DNA of 64,000 nt. Source: Proales similis. Taxonomy: Eukaryota > Rotifera > Eurotatoria > Ploima > Proalidae. Within the stretch, counting starts at the first letter, position 1, and every line of letters begins with the position of its first letter. The stretch lies in NCBI GenBank assembly GCA_019059635.1, contig JAGVRJ010000002.1, positions 1,364,001 through 1,428,000 of the forward strand, read 5' to 3'. The position numbers were made by a program, and so were the translations under genes. A model generated the notes under the pieces. That model searched no databases. It was given only the letters and a program-made list of their open reading frames with translations, and was not told where the DNA came from. Below are positions 13,035 to 24,463 of this stretch, one piece after another.

Positions 13035-14489
13035 TTGTCTTTATTAATACGAACGAGTGAATTTGCTTTTCGTTCCGTCGTCTGATTTTGATGTTAATTA
13101 TTTATCATCAACACCAACTCCATTCTAGACATTGCGAACTGCTTTGGTAGATGCGAGATTGTTTCTGCCTTCAGCATTTCTTCTCTCTCTCTCTTTCTCT
13201 GGCTGTCTGTCTCTCTCTCGGTCTCTCTATTAAGTGTGCTCTGACACGATGGTCATTCTGCCCTCCCTAACTAGGACACGCATGTCGACTCGATTCTATT
13301 TTTACACATATAAGCGCACATCTCCACAATCTAGACGGTCACTTGTTCTATTCTAGAAAACGTGTCTGAGTTTTTCAATTCTTTTTTTATCTTGAGCTCG
13401 CATTCTTCTCAAAAATCGTCTAAATCGTTTCTAAATATTACTTACCGTCTAAAAATACACTCTTACAAGAAAACGAAAGTTGCGCGAGCGTGAGCTAGAT
13501 CTAGATGCTGAGCAATGGGCCAGTGAGTGAGCAAACCAGAGTGAGAGAGAGGCAGCGAGTGAATTGAGGAGAGTAATGTGTGGTGTGCGCAGACTACCTG
13601 TGCGATCTGCTCGGCCATTTGCAGCCATTTGCACAAAATCGCGCAAAAGATTCCTGGAGGCGTGCGCATAGATAAATCGAGACAGCAAATGCAATCAAAT
13701 AAATAGCCCGGGCGATCTGGTTCGATCAAAATATAGCTCGTGGCGTTGTAGATTTGATTGCGAGTCCCAAAGCAGCCATAGCCGCCTTCACCTTTCTGTC
13801 TCTCTCTGTGCCTCTCTCTCTCTCTCTCTTTCGACGCTACTCTAACACACAAACATCCAGTTTTATTTTAATTCAGTGATGAAGAAATGTCGCTTCGATT
13901 TTAAAATGTTGCTTAAAATGCGGCATTGGTATTAGAGACCCAACCTTTCGACATAATTTCCCTTTTCTCCTTCCATAAATTATCTTCGAATTCGACGCGC
14001 GAGTTACATAATTTTCTTTTTTTTTTTCCTTTCTTTTCTTTAATTCACGAATTACATTTTTCCCACACCTCGACCGTGCATCGGTCGTCGTCGTCGTTAG
14101 CGTGCACGAATTTCGTGATCGTGCGGCGACACTGACAGCGCGTTTCGGTAAACAGAGTGCCTGTGCTGTTGGCTGCTGCGTCATCAACTATTTGCTGGCT
14201 GCGCTTCAATGATTAGCGTGCCGTTTACTCCGATAATTGCCAAGTGCCATTCCGGCGTTTTCCATCACTTTTCGCACTTTGCCTCGTTTGCCGCTGGCTC
14301 GGTCGATAATTTCTAGGTTCGCTCCATTCTAGACGCCTCCAGATCAACTCGAGTCTTGAGTGTGCGAGGAAATACGGGCAACTTACTGCGTCAAGTCTAT
14401 TTCCTGACAGACCGAGCTTCTTTTATCCAACGTACCAGAGACAACAACAACAACCAACAGCCTACAACAAGCAAGCCAACAGAATAGAA
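11850..14489. other. Gene-poor interval upstream of MEF2
   Basis: About 2.6 kb with many simple repeats: (GA)n at about 12076-12099, (GT)n at about 12307-12321, (CT)n at about 13002-13033, and CT-rich tracts near 13180-13225 and 13797-13830. Several open frames of 60-130 codons run through these repeats but have no recognisable domain. The last few hundred bases, including an (ACA)n-rich leader just before 14490, are likely MEF2 promoter and 5' UTR. Confidence 0.5.
13002..13033. repeat. (CT)n microsatellite upstream of MEF2
   Basis: About 13 CT units, one of several long pyrimidine tracts between 12.0 and 14.0 kb. Confidence 0.75.
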
Positions 14490-16177
14490 ATGGGGCGGAA
14501 AAAGATCTCAATATCGAAAATAACCGACGAACGCAATCGACAGGTGACCTTCACGAAGCGAAAGTTCGGCCTGATGAAGAAAGCCTACGAGCTAAGTGTG
14601 CTGTGCGAGTGCGAGATTGTAATTATCATATTCAACAGCAACAACAAGCTATTCCAGTACGCCAGCTCGAACGTGGACAGCATTCTGTTGAAATACACGG
14701 AAAATCACGAGCCGAACGAGACAAAGACGAACGATGACATTTTACAGGCGCTGAACAAGAAGGGCGCCGGCTGCAAGGACATGGACGACGATTCACATGA
14801 CATCAGCTATGAGGATCACCCGTCGCCCAATCCATCAAACGACTCGAGCAAATTCGCTCTAAACAGTAGTGCACAGGTAAGCGGGCGGTCGCCAACCGAA
14901 ATCGATCGAATCCACTGAATCGACGACACCTGTTAAAACAGATTCAAGCGGCGTTTGAAAGCGGAGAGTTCCAACGAATGGACATGACGCCATTGACCGG
15001 TGCTGGCGGCGGCCAAGATCAAAACATGAACATTCAACTCTCACATCAGCATTCGAATCAATCGCGGCAACATTCAGCGTCAAGCCTGCAGCAGCGACCG
15101 ACACACCAGCCGCGCAATCCTGCGTTGAATCAAATGCCCGGCAACAATGAAACCGAAGCCAACTCGTCCACATCGTCATCGTTCTCGTCACAGCCGTCGC
15201 CTGATTCGCTTTGTAAAAAAGAGCCGAGCCTAAAATACAACCGATTTGATTCTATTCAGCATTCGCCCAGCGTGTTTGATACAAGCAGTTTTAGTAGCCT
15301 TCACCATTCGACTGGCCTCAATTCTTCCCCTTTGCTGTCTTCAGGTCTGCAGCAGCCCTTGCTCGGCCATCTTCCAGGGCAGCTGAGAGGAGCCGTGTCT
15401 GGCTTGAGACCGAGTCAGTTGCCTCATTCGTCTTCGGGCTTTAATCCTCAATTTGCGCCTGGCCATCACCTTCATTCCCATCACCAGCTCGCCTCTGCTA
15501 TATTTAATGAAGACCTCAACACCAATATGAAGAGCATTAATCCGACTTCAATGAATCCTGCCTTTGCCTCTTCATCCTCCTCTGTTCAGCTCAATTCATC
15601 CAACAGCCACAATTTTCCGCTTACACAGCACTTGCTTCAGCAGGGCCAAATGTCTTCTTCGGCTCATTTGCTTGCTCAGTCGTCGCCGTTGCAAGCTTCG
15701 CAGCACGCGTCCTCAACTCAAAATGCTCAGCTGATGGGCCAAATGCACACCTATCAGCTTCAGCCTTCGCACAGATTCATGGCTCCGTCTGCCGGCGGGC
15801 GCCAGTCTCCGCAGCCATCTTCTTCGTCATCCAACGAACGATCACCAAGCCGCTCGGGCTTATCCAAACCGGGCCACACTTCGAGCCCGCCCGCCACTGC
15901 TCCCAACGAGTTTAATTTAGTGAGCGGTGACTTCTCGGCGCTCTTCAATTGGAATTCTCCGAATCCGAACCTAATAAACAGCGAGAGCTCGCTCTTGAAT
16001 GGCCTGTTCGGCTCGAATCTTCTACACCAAGGCCAAAGCTACGGTGAATTCGGCGACTCGGAGGCAGAAGCCAAACACCAAGCTAGCTCGTCTCCTCCTG
16101 TCTCGCCCGATATTGATCAAACAAGCTACAGTGAAAAGTTCGAGCCGAGTGAGATAATTGAAGACGCCAAAACTTAA
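14490..16177 (+). CDS. Mef2: Myocyte enhancer factor 2 (MADS-box transcription factor)
   Basis: Two exons, 14490-14876 and 14942-16177, separated by a 65-bp intron; 540 aa. Residues 1-57 are a MADS box opening [11 protein letters not shown] and containing [20 protein letters not shown]. Residues 58-90 are the MEF2 domain ([19 protein letters not shown]). The rest is a Ser/Gln/His-rich, probably disordered activation region. MEF2 dimers bind CTA(A/T)4TAG sites and drive muscle and neuronal programmes. Unusually for the family, the whole MADS/MEF2 region lies in one exon. The start is unambiguous because MADS-box MEF2 proteins begin MGRKKI. AATAAA follows at about 16223-16228, 46 bp after the stop. 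Confidence 0.97.
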
Positions 16178-16222
16178 CAAAAATTTTCTTTTCTTCTTCT
16201 TAAATTGTATGTACAACACACA

Positions 16223-16228
16223 AATAAA
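16223..16228 (+). terminator. Poly(A) signal of MEF2
   Basis: AATAAA 46 bp downstream of the MEF2 stop and about 135 bp upstream of the arrestin start, so it separates the two transcripts. Confidence 0.65.
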
Positions 16229-16361
16229 CCTTGAAATAGAGCGTCTTCTTTGAATCTTGCGGATCTGCGTGCAAACCTTTTGTTAATTATCTTCACGAAC
16301 GCTTCATGTGACTGATAGCACAGCCTCGTTTGTGAGAAGGCCCAAGTCAGTTGGTTTGAAA

Positions 16362-17348
16362 ATGGCGAATCGACTAGAGATTAAACTTGAGCGTTCAAAT
16401 CGAGTATTCATTTGCGGCGAGACAATATCCGGCTGCTTGGAGCTGACGCTCGCAAGGCCGTGCAAACTTGATACGATCAAGATTCAGCTGCTAGGAGAAG
16501 GATCGTACTCCGTCTATGACTCGAGTCAAAGCAGTTCTCAGAAAAGAAGAGAAGAATTCGAATGCTATTTGAACTGCTTCATTAATTTCCTGACGGCTGC
16601 TACGTCGGACAGCATGGCTCAAGAGCTTGAGGCAAAGACTCACTATTTCGCCTTCAAGTTTGTGCTGCCCAACAATCTGCCCAGCTCGTTCAAGGGCTTG
16701 TTTTCTGAAATAACTTATTCGCTCCGGGCAACTTGTTCGGGACAGTTCAACTCGCGCGTCAATCTGCCCATCACAATCATTTTTGAAAACTCTTTACACG
16801 CGCTTCTGTTGGTGAAGAAAAATTTCGACGCGGAAAAATGCTTCGGCATTTTATGGTGGAAGACGGCCAATGTGGCGGTGAAAATCACGCTGCCGAAAAA
16901 AGGCTTTCTAATCGGAGAGGAAATAGAGGCCACAATTCACGTCAACAATCCGACAGACAAACGCATTAAGAACGTTTTCGCTTATTTGATTCAGCACGAG
17001 ATTCTGCAGCTGGCCGACAAGAAAACGCTCAAAGTTTACAAGCAAAAGACGCTGGCCACAGACAGCTTCAATTCAACAGTAGAGCCACAATCGCAGGCAA
17101 CTTGGGACCGGGCCAGACTGAAGGTTCCATTTGTTCAGCCGACCAAAGACGATCACGGAATAATCCGAATTAGATACTGCCTAATGGTGATGCTGCAGAC
17201 GCCAATTTTCACCGTAAATCATCGAACCAATGTGCCAATCGAAATCGGCGTCAACCACGAGGTGGCCAAGAGCGACCAAGAGACAGAAGAACAGCGACCT
17301 TGGGCTTTTCAAGTTGAGCGATTAGAAACGAATCCGTTTAAAATCTGA
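16362..17348 (+). CDS. Alpha-arrestin (arrestin domain-containing protein)
   Basis: A single exon of 328 aa starting MANRLEIKLERSNRVF. Arrestin_N covers about residues 1-150; it has a G-x-L-E-L strand, the DTIKIQLLGEGS segment, and ITYSLRATCSGQF near its end. Arrestin_C covers about 165-310 (GFLIGEEIEATIHVNNPTDK and RIRYCLMVMLQTP). Alpha-arrestins are adaptors that link membrane cargo to ubiquitin ligases and trafficking. Most ARRDC proteins carry C-terminal PPxY motifs that recruit NEDD4-type ligases; none is seen here, and the tail after the second domain is short. The ATG at 16362 is chosen because the open frame upstream of it lacks another ATG. AATAAA lies at about 17386-17391. Confidence 0.9.
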   Translation: MANRLEIKLERSNRVFICGETISGCLELTLARPCKLDTIKIQLLGEGSYSVYDSSQSSSQKRREEFECYLNCFINFLTAATSDSMAQELEAKTHYFAFKFVLPNNLPSSFKGLFSEITYSLRATCSGQFNSRVNLPITIIFENSLHALLLVKKNFDAEKCFGILWWKTANVAVKITLPKKGFLIGEEIEATIHVNNPTDKRIKNVFAYLIQHEILQLADKKTLKVYKQKTLATDSFNSTVEPQSQATWDRARLKVPFVQPTKDDHGIIRIRYCLMVMLQTPIFTVNHRTNVPIEIGVNHEVAKSDQETEEQRPWAFQVERLETNPFKI

Positions 17349-17385
17349 ACTTGCGCGCCTCTTTTACGCTGAATAATTCTTTAGA

Positions 17386-17391
17386 AATAAA
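17386..17391 (+). terminator. Poly(A) signal of the arrestin gene
   Basis: AATAAA 38 bp after the arrestin stop, leaving about 200 bp before the RNPS1 start codon. Confidence 0.6.
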
Positions 17392-17598
17392 AGTCAAATG
17401 TAATTGGCTGGGGCAGAGGGCCTTCGAATGGACGGGTGGCGATCACCATATTGTAAAGGACAAACAAGTTGACTCGGGCTACGCGGCATTCGCTCTATTC
17501 ATGCATGTACTCGTCGCTGGAGTGGACAAGAGGCATGTGAGTTGTGAATTATACAGCCGAGTTCCGTCCGAACCAACACACATACGCACAAATTAGAG

Positions 17599-18350
17599 AT
17601 GCCCAAGTCGCGCAGTCGTAGTTCGTAAGTTTGAGCCACAAGATGGCAATTTGCTTGAGCTCTTGATTAACGCTTAAAAAAAGATCAAGCTCGTCATCGA
17701 GCTCGCGCTCTTCATCGTCGGGCAGCTCGCGAAGCTCTTCGTCCAGTTCATCCAGCGGCTCGTCTCGTCGATCGCGAAGCCGATCTCGACGTGACTTGAA
17801 CAACTCAGAGGGCGGCAGACGGCGCAGTACGTCGGCCAAGAGGAACAACGAAGAAAAGCAAGAGAGCGCCAAGCCGGCCAGGATCTTTGTCGGCCGCCTG
17901 ACCAGGAATGTGACCAAAGACCACATTGTTGAGATATTCAGCGCCTACGGCGCAGTCAAGTACGTTGATATGCCGACCGACCCGACGCACACCATGTTCA
18001 ACAAAGGCTTCGCCTATGTCGAGTATGAAAAGCCCGAGGACGCCGAGAAGGTTTGCAAGTACATGGACGGCGGCCAAATAGATGGGCAGGAAGTTAAAGT
18101 AAGCATCGCGGCTCCACCGCCGCCGCCCAGACCTCGTTATGACAGAGAGAGGGACCGCGGTGGCCGGGCCAGGTACCATTCGCCTCCCAGAAGGCAGCGA
18201 TCACCGCCAAGGAGACGGTCGCCTGATCGTCGCCCCTATCGCCGATCACGATCACCAGTCGGCAGGAGGTCGCCCCGATACAGAAATAGGCGCAATCGCA
18301 GCTCGAGCTCCAGCAGCTCTGGCAGCTCCTCGTCTCGTTCTTCTCGTTAA
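17599..18350 (+). CDS. RNPS1: RNA-binding protein RNPS1 (exon-junction complex / ASAP)
   Basis: Two exons, 17599-17624 and 17684-18350, with a 59-bp intron; 230 aa. The 26-nt coding part of exon 1 gives MPKSRSRS. Then come a poly-Ser/Arg segment (about 9-50) and one RRM (about 75-160) with RNP2-like RIFVGRLTRNV and RNP1-like KGFAYVEY. The C-terminal Arg/Ser/Pro-rich tail is mostly RS and PPRR motifs. RNPS1 binds near exon junctions, joins ASAP/PSAP complexes with Acinus or Pinin and SAP18, and promotes splicing and nonsense-mediated decay. The RRM and flanking SR layout match the family closely. Confidence 0.93.
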
Positions 18351-18839
18351 GCTCTTTACTCAACATTCATGTCAGTTGATCGTTTCAAATGAGAAAAAAA
18401 ATATTGAAAAAAAAAAAGTAAAAAAAAATAGAACAATGGCAAATTACATGTGGGCGATCACTTGTAAATAATCAAAAAAAAAAGCTAAGACGAAATGAAA
18501 CAAATCCAGAAGAGTCAAGTGAAAGGTTTCAGCACACATTCAACTGACGTGAACTCAAAAGCCACTCGTCTCTAAAACGCTTTTCAAAGAGCTAATTTAA
18601 CCATTGTCTGTACACGCTCGCTTGTCAAAAGCTTTCAGCAAACACTTTTTCTCTCTCTCTCTCTCTCTGGTCACTTGTCTCTTGAACAACAATAAAAACT
18701 AAAAGCTGAGCTTCTTCTCGATTCATTAAAAGCCATTTCTCAAACTCGATTCATTTAAATTGAAATTAGATAAAATATTTATTGAGAACGACCTTGATAT
18801 TGGTGTGGACAGAAATGTCTATTGGCACTCTCTGTAGAG
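18351..18839. other. Convergent 3' flank of RNPS1 and the ePHD gene
   Basis: AATAAA at about 18691-18696 is the best plus-strand poly(A) candidate for RNPS1. TTTATT at about 18778-18783 is an AATAAA on the minus strand, about 58 bp after the ePHD stop. A (CT)n tract lies at about 18650-18668. No coding signal is seen. Confidence 0.55.
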
Positions 18840-19943
18840 CTAGTTTTTGCAGCAGCAGAACACTTTCATCTCTTGCCAGTCGAATTTGCATCCTTTTTGC
18901 ACGAATTTAGTTTACCTGGGTACGTGCCACTGGCCAGAGCAGCCTACCTTGTTCGGAAGCACACTGCAGATGAAATGATTTATCGCAAACGTTACTTTCA
19001 CACTTGATCCAGGCGCCGGATTTGTGGCAGCGGTCACAGCTCTTCATAATGGCAGCGGTCGATTAATCAAGCTGCTCGAGAATGTGGCTCATCGACTTAC
19101 AGTTCTTGTGGCCATTTCGACCAAATTCTCAAGGCCGTGCAGTCGGTTTCTGTAGATGTACAGATCGCTGGACCAGACAGCGCAAGGTTCGTGCAACCAG
19201 AGCTCACGGCTTATGTCATGATACGGCCCGAACAGTCTTCCAAGGCCGTTTGAAAAGTCGGGCCCTGTCTTGCACAAGAAACACTCCCATTTGCCGATGG
19301 GATCAATAATCGGCCCAAACTGGTCTCTTGGCAGCAGCGTTTTCGGATCATTTGAATTTGAGTCGGCGTCATTCAAGTGCTCTATCTGACTGTTTGTCTG
19401 GCTGGTCTCTAGTTTAATTGAACCAGCGCCGCTTGAGTGTCCGTTCGCATGCTTCGTTGACTTGAGGCCTTTCCTTCCCATCAAGTCGGTCGTGTGTGTC
19501 AGTTTGCTGAGTATTTTCTGCGCCTCTTCGTCCGGTTGGCTCTTTCTCTTTTTGCCGCTTTCTGCTTTGGGCTTGCGGCCGCGCTTTTTGGCTATTTGTC
19601 CATTTTTCTTAGTTGCCTGTGACTTGGCCTGCTGCTTTTGCTGCTGCTGTGACTTGGATGGTTTCTTTTCCTTCTTGGGCTCGGCGAGCGATTTGTCCGG
19701 TAAATGGACTGTGTGGGCAGTTTCCGACGTTTCACTCTGATTTGAGTCGTCGCTTGATTCAGTCGAATTTTGGTCATTTTCCGACGACGAGTCCACAGAC
19801 AGCTCAGGTTGAAAATCTTCGTCGTTGCTCTCTTCGCCTTCGTCAAGAGCTTCCAGTTTTTTCAGCATTTCCTCCGTGATCTCGAATTTTTTTTCGTGAA
19901 CTGCCCGTCTCGGCCGGCTGCACACATTGTACTCAGTTGACAT
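18840..19943 (-). CDS. Extended-PHD (ePHD) zinc-finger chromatin protein, TCF20/RAI1-like
   Basis: Three exons on the minus strand, 19943-19101, 19041-18948 and 18892-18840, with introns of 59 and 55 bp; 329 aa. Residues 1-215 are acidic, Ser- and Lys-rich and include KKRGRKPK, an AT-hook-like or nuclear-localisation segment. The C-terminal ~110 residues form a C2HC pre-PHD plus atypical PHD: WECFLCKTG, LGRLFGPY, ELWLHEPCAVWSS, then SCDRCHKSGAWIKC, CDKSFHLQCA and a terminal CCC cluster. The LFGPY and LWLHEPCAVW signature is that of the TCF20/RAI1 ePHD family, which binds nucleosomes and regulates transcription. The vertebrate proteins are far longer (near 2,000 aa), so this is a very compact relative. 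The last zinc-ligand segment ends the protein abruptly. Confidence 0.82.
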
Positions 19944-21184
19944 GGCAGTTGTGTGTTCTCGTTTTCAATTCTAAATCATAGAACGGCACCGTTCGGTCTA
20001 GGCTCTTTCAAAAGAGAGAGGAGGACTCCAATTAGCATATGAACAGACTAGCTGCAGTATGCCCTAATATTGTCCTATTTTTCACACATCGGACTCGCTC
20101 CGAGCCAGATGGACTCTTGTGCAGCTGGTGCGTGAGACCCTGGCCAGAAAAGTTTTTGTGCGTGCGTGACTAGTGCTCTCACCTAATTATGACAAGAAGC
20201 TGAAATTTAGCTTCACATTGAACGTGTTTGCGTTTTATTCATCCTCACCAGATTGCTCCTGTTTACGTAGAAAAAGCCAAAATGCCATCTACTGCTCGGA
20301 CGCTCTCAGACCGAGCCGAAACCTTACCCTCTCAAGCCGTCGTGTTCCTCTTTTAAAATGCAAAATGCAGCTATTTTTTGGAAAGGGAATTAATCGAGTT
20401 TGGTTGCACCTTTTCTTCAAAATGCAGCCTCAGTGAGCAACGCCCCCGACCTAATTCACCCAGTTCGAGCAAGTCAATTTTTTTTTATTGCAAGATTCGA
20501 TCGTTTCCGACCCAGAGAATTTCGTTTTTTTTTTAATTTAAACATTCGTCCCAGTTGCTTGAAAATTTCGGCTTTGAGATCTTGACTGGTCGCTCATATT
20601 TTCGGTCGATAATGGAACTGTCAGTCGCTGAGACCAAGCAGTGGCTATTGCCGCGGACTCACTGGTACGGATTTATAGTTCATAATCCTTGTGAGTCAGA
20701 CTGGCTAGTTTTTCCTAAATCGCTCCTGCTCGTGCTTTGCTTGGCAATTGTCCCTTGTCTACTCGAGTTTTCTTTATTGAATGCTCTCTTTCATAAACTG
20801 CCCTGTGCTTGTTCCCGACAGAGGATTCATTTGTTTGCCCAAAGACTGCGACTAAAAATGCCCAAATTCATCGCTCGCTTCCGCTTTCCAACGATTCTTG
20901 AAACTACAGCAAAGCCGCGCATGTGATTGTGTTTCAGCTCAACTGAAACATGGGGCGCACTTGCACAAATAAGTTCGCATTGTTAAGTAATTTTGCATGA
21001 TGCAGCAAGCCATATTCCTATACACATTGTCGAGCCCTTTCAAATCACATCTTATAATCGTCGTATGAATAATTCAACAGAAAAAAAAGCGAGAGGCAGT
21101 GAGAGAAGGCGAGAGAGAGAGAGAGTGAAAAAGGGCGAGCCAGAGAGAGGGAGAGATCTCACACAAGATTTTTGGCATTCAGCT
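19944..21184. other. Divergent intergenic region between the ePHD gene and Rabex-5
   Basis: About 1.2 kb between start codons. An open frame with ATG near 20612 encodes a hydrophobic stretch but has no recognisable domain. An in-frame upstream ATG for Rabex-5 at 21065 would add about 40 Arg/Glu-rich residues encoded by a GA-repeat. I prefer 21185. Confidence 0.45.
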
Positions 21185-23137
21185 ATGGAAAGGGGAACAA
21201 ACGTAGCCAGAGGGATGGAGGCGGGCGGCAAGCCCCAGGGCAGCAGCTATGACGCTCCATTATGTAAAAATAAATGCGGCTTCTACGGCAATCCCAGTCA
21301 GTATGAAGGCTACTGTTCAAGCTGCTACGCGCAGAGAGGCCGAATGACAAGATCGTCGACCTCTTCCTCAGTCTCGTTTGAAGAGGACGGCCAAAGACCG
21401 CTCATACACAGCCCAAGTGGCAACAACATTTGGAACGAGCAAGCCAACATGAGTCGCTTTTTCAGCAAAAAAGAGAGCAAGCGTCCATTCAAGATATTCA
21501 GGCGCTCGTCGACTCTTACCCAGCAGCTCAACAACAGCGGTCAGTCGGCGAGCCCGCTGAATCTGGTCGAGACCATGAGCCGAGTGGCGGACAAAGCGGC
21601 CACGCTGGTCGATCAGTCGTTGAGCAACTTGAACAGCTCGTTGAATTCACTTACTCAAGTCGACAGTGCGAGCGAGTTGAACCAGGCGGTTGTTCGCTTA
21701 TTGAACGGAAGCGGCTCGGCCAACGGGCAGTCCGAGCCCAAAGCGCTGCTCAACAAGTTCGAGGAGCAGTTTCGCCAGAACTTTCCTCAACTCTATCAGG
21801 ACCTCTACAAACTAATGAAGCAATTCCTTGACATATTCATCGAACGAAGCCAACTGCACACGCCCGACGCCTCGCTCAAACACAAGCAGTCGATGGTGCA
21901 GGAGTTTTACGCCAAAGTGTTCAGAATGATTCAGACGAACGCGGCGATCAAGTCGCACTGCGAACGTCTGAGCAGCATTTCGTTGAGCCAAGAGCGCAGA
22001 GGCGTCGCCGACGAGAGCATGAACGACGACAGCGACAAGCTGCACGAGGCAATCATGATAATGATCGAGACCTTTATTGACAGCAACATTTACGACTTGG
22101 TCTTTGCGGCGATCATGAGCGAAAACGAAGAGAACGACATGCGGCTTCAGCGCAAGATTCGCAGCTTGCATTGGATCACGCACGAGATGATCGGCACCTG
22201 CATCGACGAGAACAGCATCTTTTTCAAAGAGACATTCGAAGACGCGCTAAACTGTAACTCCAACTCTGACTCAATCTCTCGCTCTAGCGTTTTAAACGTT
22301 CTGTCGCTGCAGCCATAGTGGAAATGGACTCTAAACGATCTGCATACGAGAAGATGCTGTGCATCACCGACTGCAGCAAGAGCATATACAAAGCAATAAA
22401 CGAGTCGGCCAAAATCAGCAGCATACTGGAAGAGATGCGCAAGCGCAAGGGCGACGATCAAACTCAGTCGCTTAATGCGAACGACTCGATTGTGCGCAAA
22501 GCGATCGCCTCCGCCGACGATTACATACCAGCGTTCATCTACGTGGTGCTCAAGTCCAATCCGACCATGCTCTACTCGAACATCAATTTCATCTCGCAGT
22601 TTGCGTTCGAGAGAAGAGTGCACCAGGGCGAGCACGCCTATCACTTTTGCTCACTCGTAAGTAGATGCTCGTCTCATTCTCTGCACGGCCAAGAGTCACT
22701 CAAGCGGCTATCAATAGAGCGCGGTCATTCAACACATTGAGAACCTGAACCATGAACACTTGAACATGAGCGAATACGAATTCAACGCTCGCCTGAACGG
22801 TCTGATCGAGGAGAGCAACGCGGTCAAAATGCAGCGTGCCAGTCTTCAGCTTTTGAACGAGTTGTCTCTGAAGCGCAAACTGCTCGAGAGTGAAACCTCT
22901 CGACTCCGTCTGAACATTGAATCTTCGCTCAACAGCTCCAGAGCAGCATTTTACGCCTGTCTGATGCGGAACAAAGAGTCGCACACGTCCGACATTGACG
23001 GCTTCAATCGCAACGTGATGGACAACGTTGACGACGTTCAAATGTTCAACGAGGCTCGAATTGTCTCTCCTCTCAAGCCGATCAATTTGAACGAAGACCC
23101 GCTCACCAGAGCTCTGGACAACGATACAGAACAGTAG
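21185..23137 (+). CDS. RABGEF1: Rab5 guanine nucleotide exchange factor (Rabex-5 / RABGEF1)
   Basis: Three exons, 21185-22253, 22313-22656 and 22718-23137, with 59- and 61-bp introns; 610 aa. An A20-type zinc finger lies at about residues 25-50 with ligands C27, C31, C44 and C47 (LCKNKCGFYGNPSQ). A helical bundle (about 240-300) leads into a VPS9 domain (about 300-475) with VEMDSKRSAYEKM, SADDYIPAFIYVVLK and GEHAYHFCSL. The conserved Asp of SADDY and the first Tyr of the AYHF motif, linked to Rab5 exchange, are present. Rabex-5 binds ubiquitin through the A20 finger and activates Rab5 on early endosomes. The start codon is uncertain: ATG 21065 is also in frame. Its tail is convergent with the SDR gene, 256 bp between stops. 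Confidence 0.92.
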
Positions 23138-23393
23138 TCGTCTGTGAATGTTTTTTTACTCGATAGAACACTTGACCTGTGAAAAGAGAGCGCACTCATC
23201 ATTTACTCGCCAACAACAGCGACCTATACTCCCTCACGACCAATGTACCCAAACGCCGCAAGAGAGCTTCGAAAATTCGATTTTAATTTTAGAAAATTGC
23301 TCGTGTATTCCATAAATCAAATTCTTTATTTGTTTGTTAGCCGTCATTTTTGCAGCGAATAAAGCTTCTGCGTCCGACAGTCGAATTTGGGTG

Positions 23394-24463
23394 CTAGCGG
23401 GGAGTCATGGCGTGTCGGCCTCCGTCTACGTGCACCAACTCGGCTGTGATGAACGAGGCGTTGTCAGAGGCCAGGAAAGCGATTGTGTTGGCGATCTCGT
23501 CCACTGTTCCGGGTCGACCGAGCGCGTGCGTTTGCTTGCAATGCTCCAGAAATTGCTTGTACTGCTCCTCGTTCTGGCCTGCGCGCCGATGCAGGTTGGT
23601 GACCACCACGCCCGGATTGACGGAGTTCACGCGAACTCCTTTCTCGGCCAGCTCTATTGAATTCAGGGTTTGAGTGGGCCGACCGAAACGCGCAGCTCTT
23701 GAGGCCGCTTACCGAGTGCCACGCATTTCGTGAACTGGTCCAAAGCCGCCTTGCTCATGCAGTAGGGCAGCACGTTCGGAAAACTTCGGCTGCCAGTCAC
23801 GCTTGAAACGTTCACGATTGAGCCTAAGCAGATCAAGTTTGATGTTGCCCTGAAATAGATTTCGACGGGCCGGCCAGACGGCGTCTACCTCTCTGAGCGA
23901 TCAGATGTGGCACACAGAGTTGAGTCAAGGCAACTATTGAAGTGACGTTTAGATCCATCGAAAAGTGGTAGTCCTCCATCTTCATGGTTTCAATCGAGCC
24001 TCCTTTGAGGGCGCCCGCACTGTTCACCTATTCAAGAGTTTAATACACGGACGTGTGATGCGCATTCTGCTTGACCGCTTCATTACCAAAATGTTCAAAC
24101 GGCCGAACTTTTCGATTGTCTGCTTGACCAGACTTTGCCGCGTCTGTGAGTCAGTGAGATCGCCGACAAATTTAATGACCTTGAAACGTGAAGACGTGAA
24201 TGAACGCAGAAGAGTCCAGCACCAACCTGGGACTAACCTCAACCTTTGAGTCGCACTCTTTGATTGTTTCGTCCAATGCGTTCGAATCGCGGCCAGTGAT
24301 AACCAGATTGGAGCCGAGCTTGGAGAACAGAATCGCGGTCGCCTTTCCGATTCCGGACGAAGCGCCTTCGATAGGAGGAATTTAGATCAACTCAGTTGTT
24401 AGCTTTGGTCTCATTGTCCACTGCACCTGTGATTATTGACACTTTATTGCTGAGAGAAAGCAT
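23394..24463 (-). CDS. Classical short-chain dehydrogenase/reductase (SDR)
   Basis: Six exons on the minus strand: 24463-24427, 24365-24238, 24179-24087, 24027-23889, 23823-23713 and 23653-23394; 255 aa, the usual size for a classical SDR. The Rossmann fold shows TGASSGIG at 12-19 (nucleotide-binding loop), NSAG at 88-91, and catalytic S140, Y153 and K157 in NVSSVTG and YCMSK. NPGVV follows the active site. It resembles the animal 3-oxoacyl-[ACP]-reductase-like oxidoreductases and should reduce or oxidise a carbonyl/alcohol with NAD(P). The substrate cannot be read from sequence. No signal peptide, membrane segment or C-terminal peroxisomal tripeptide is apparent; the protein ends TPR. A minus-strand AATAAA lies at about 23330-23325. 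Confidence 0.92.

Noticed and set aside
13463-13852. 129-codon minus-strand frame beginning with an Arg/Glu-rich repeat
   Set aside because: Its N-terminal part is the translation of a CT/GA microsatellite; no conserved motif.
17351-17596. Open frame directly after the arrestin stop
   Set aside because: It covers the arrestin poly(A) signal and the RNPS1 5' flank and has no domain; taken as chance.
20555-20926. Hydrophobic frame upstream of Rabex-5 (ATG near 20612)
   Set aside because: A single membrane-like stretch without family similarity; it lies in the expected promoter/5' UTR zone.
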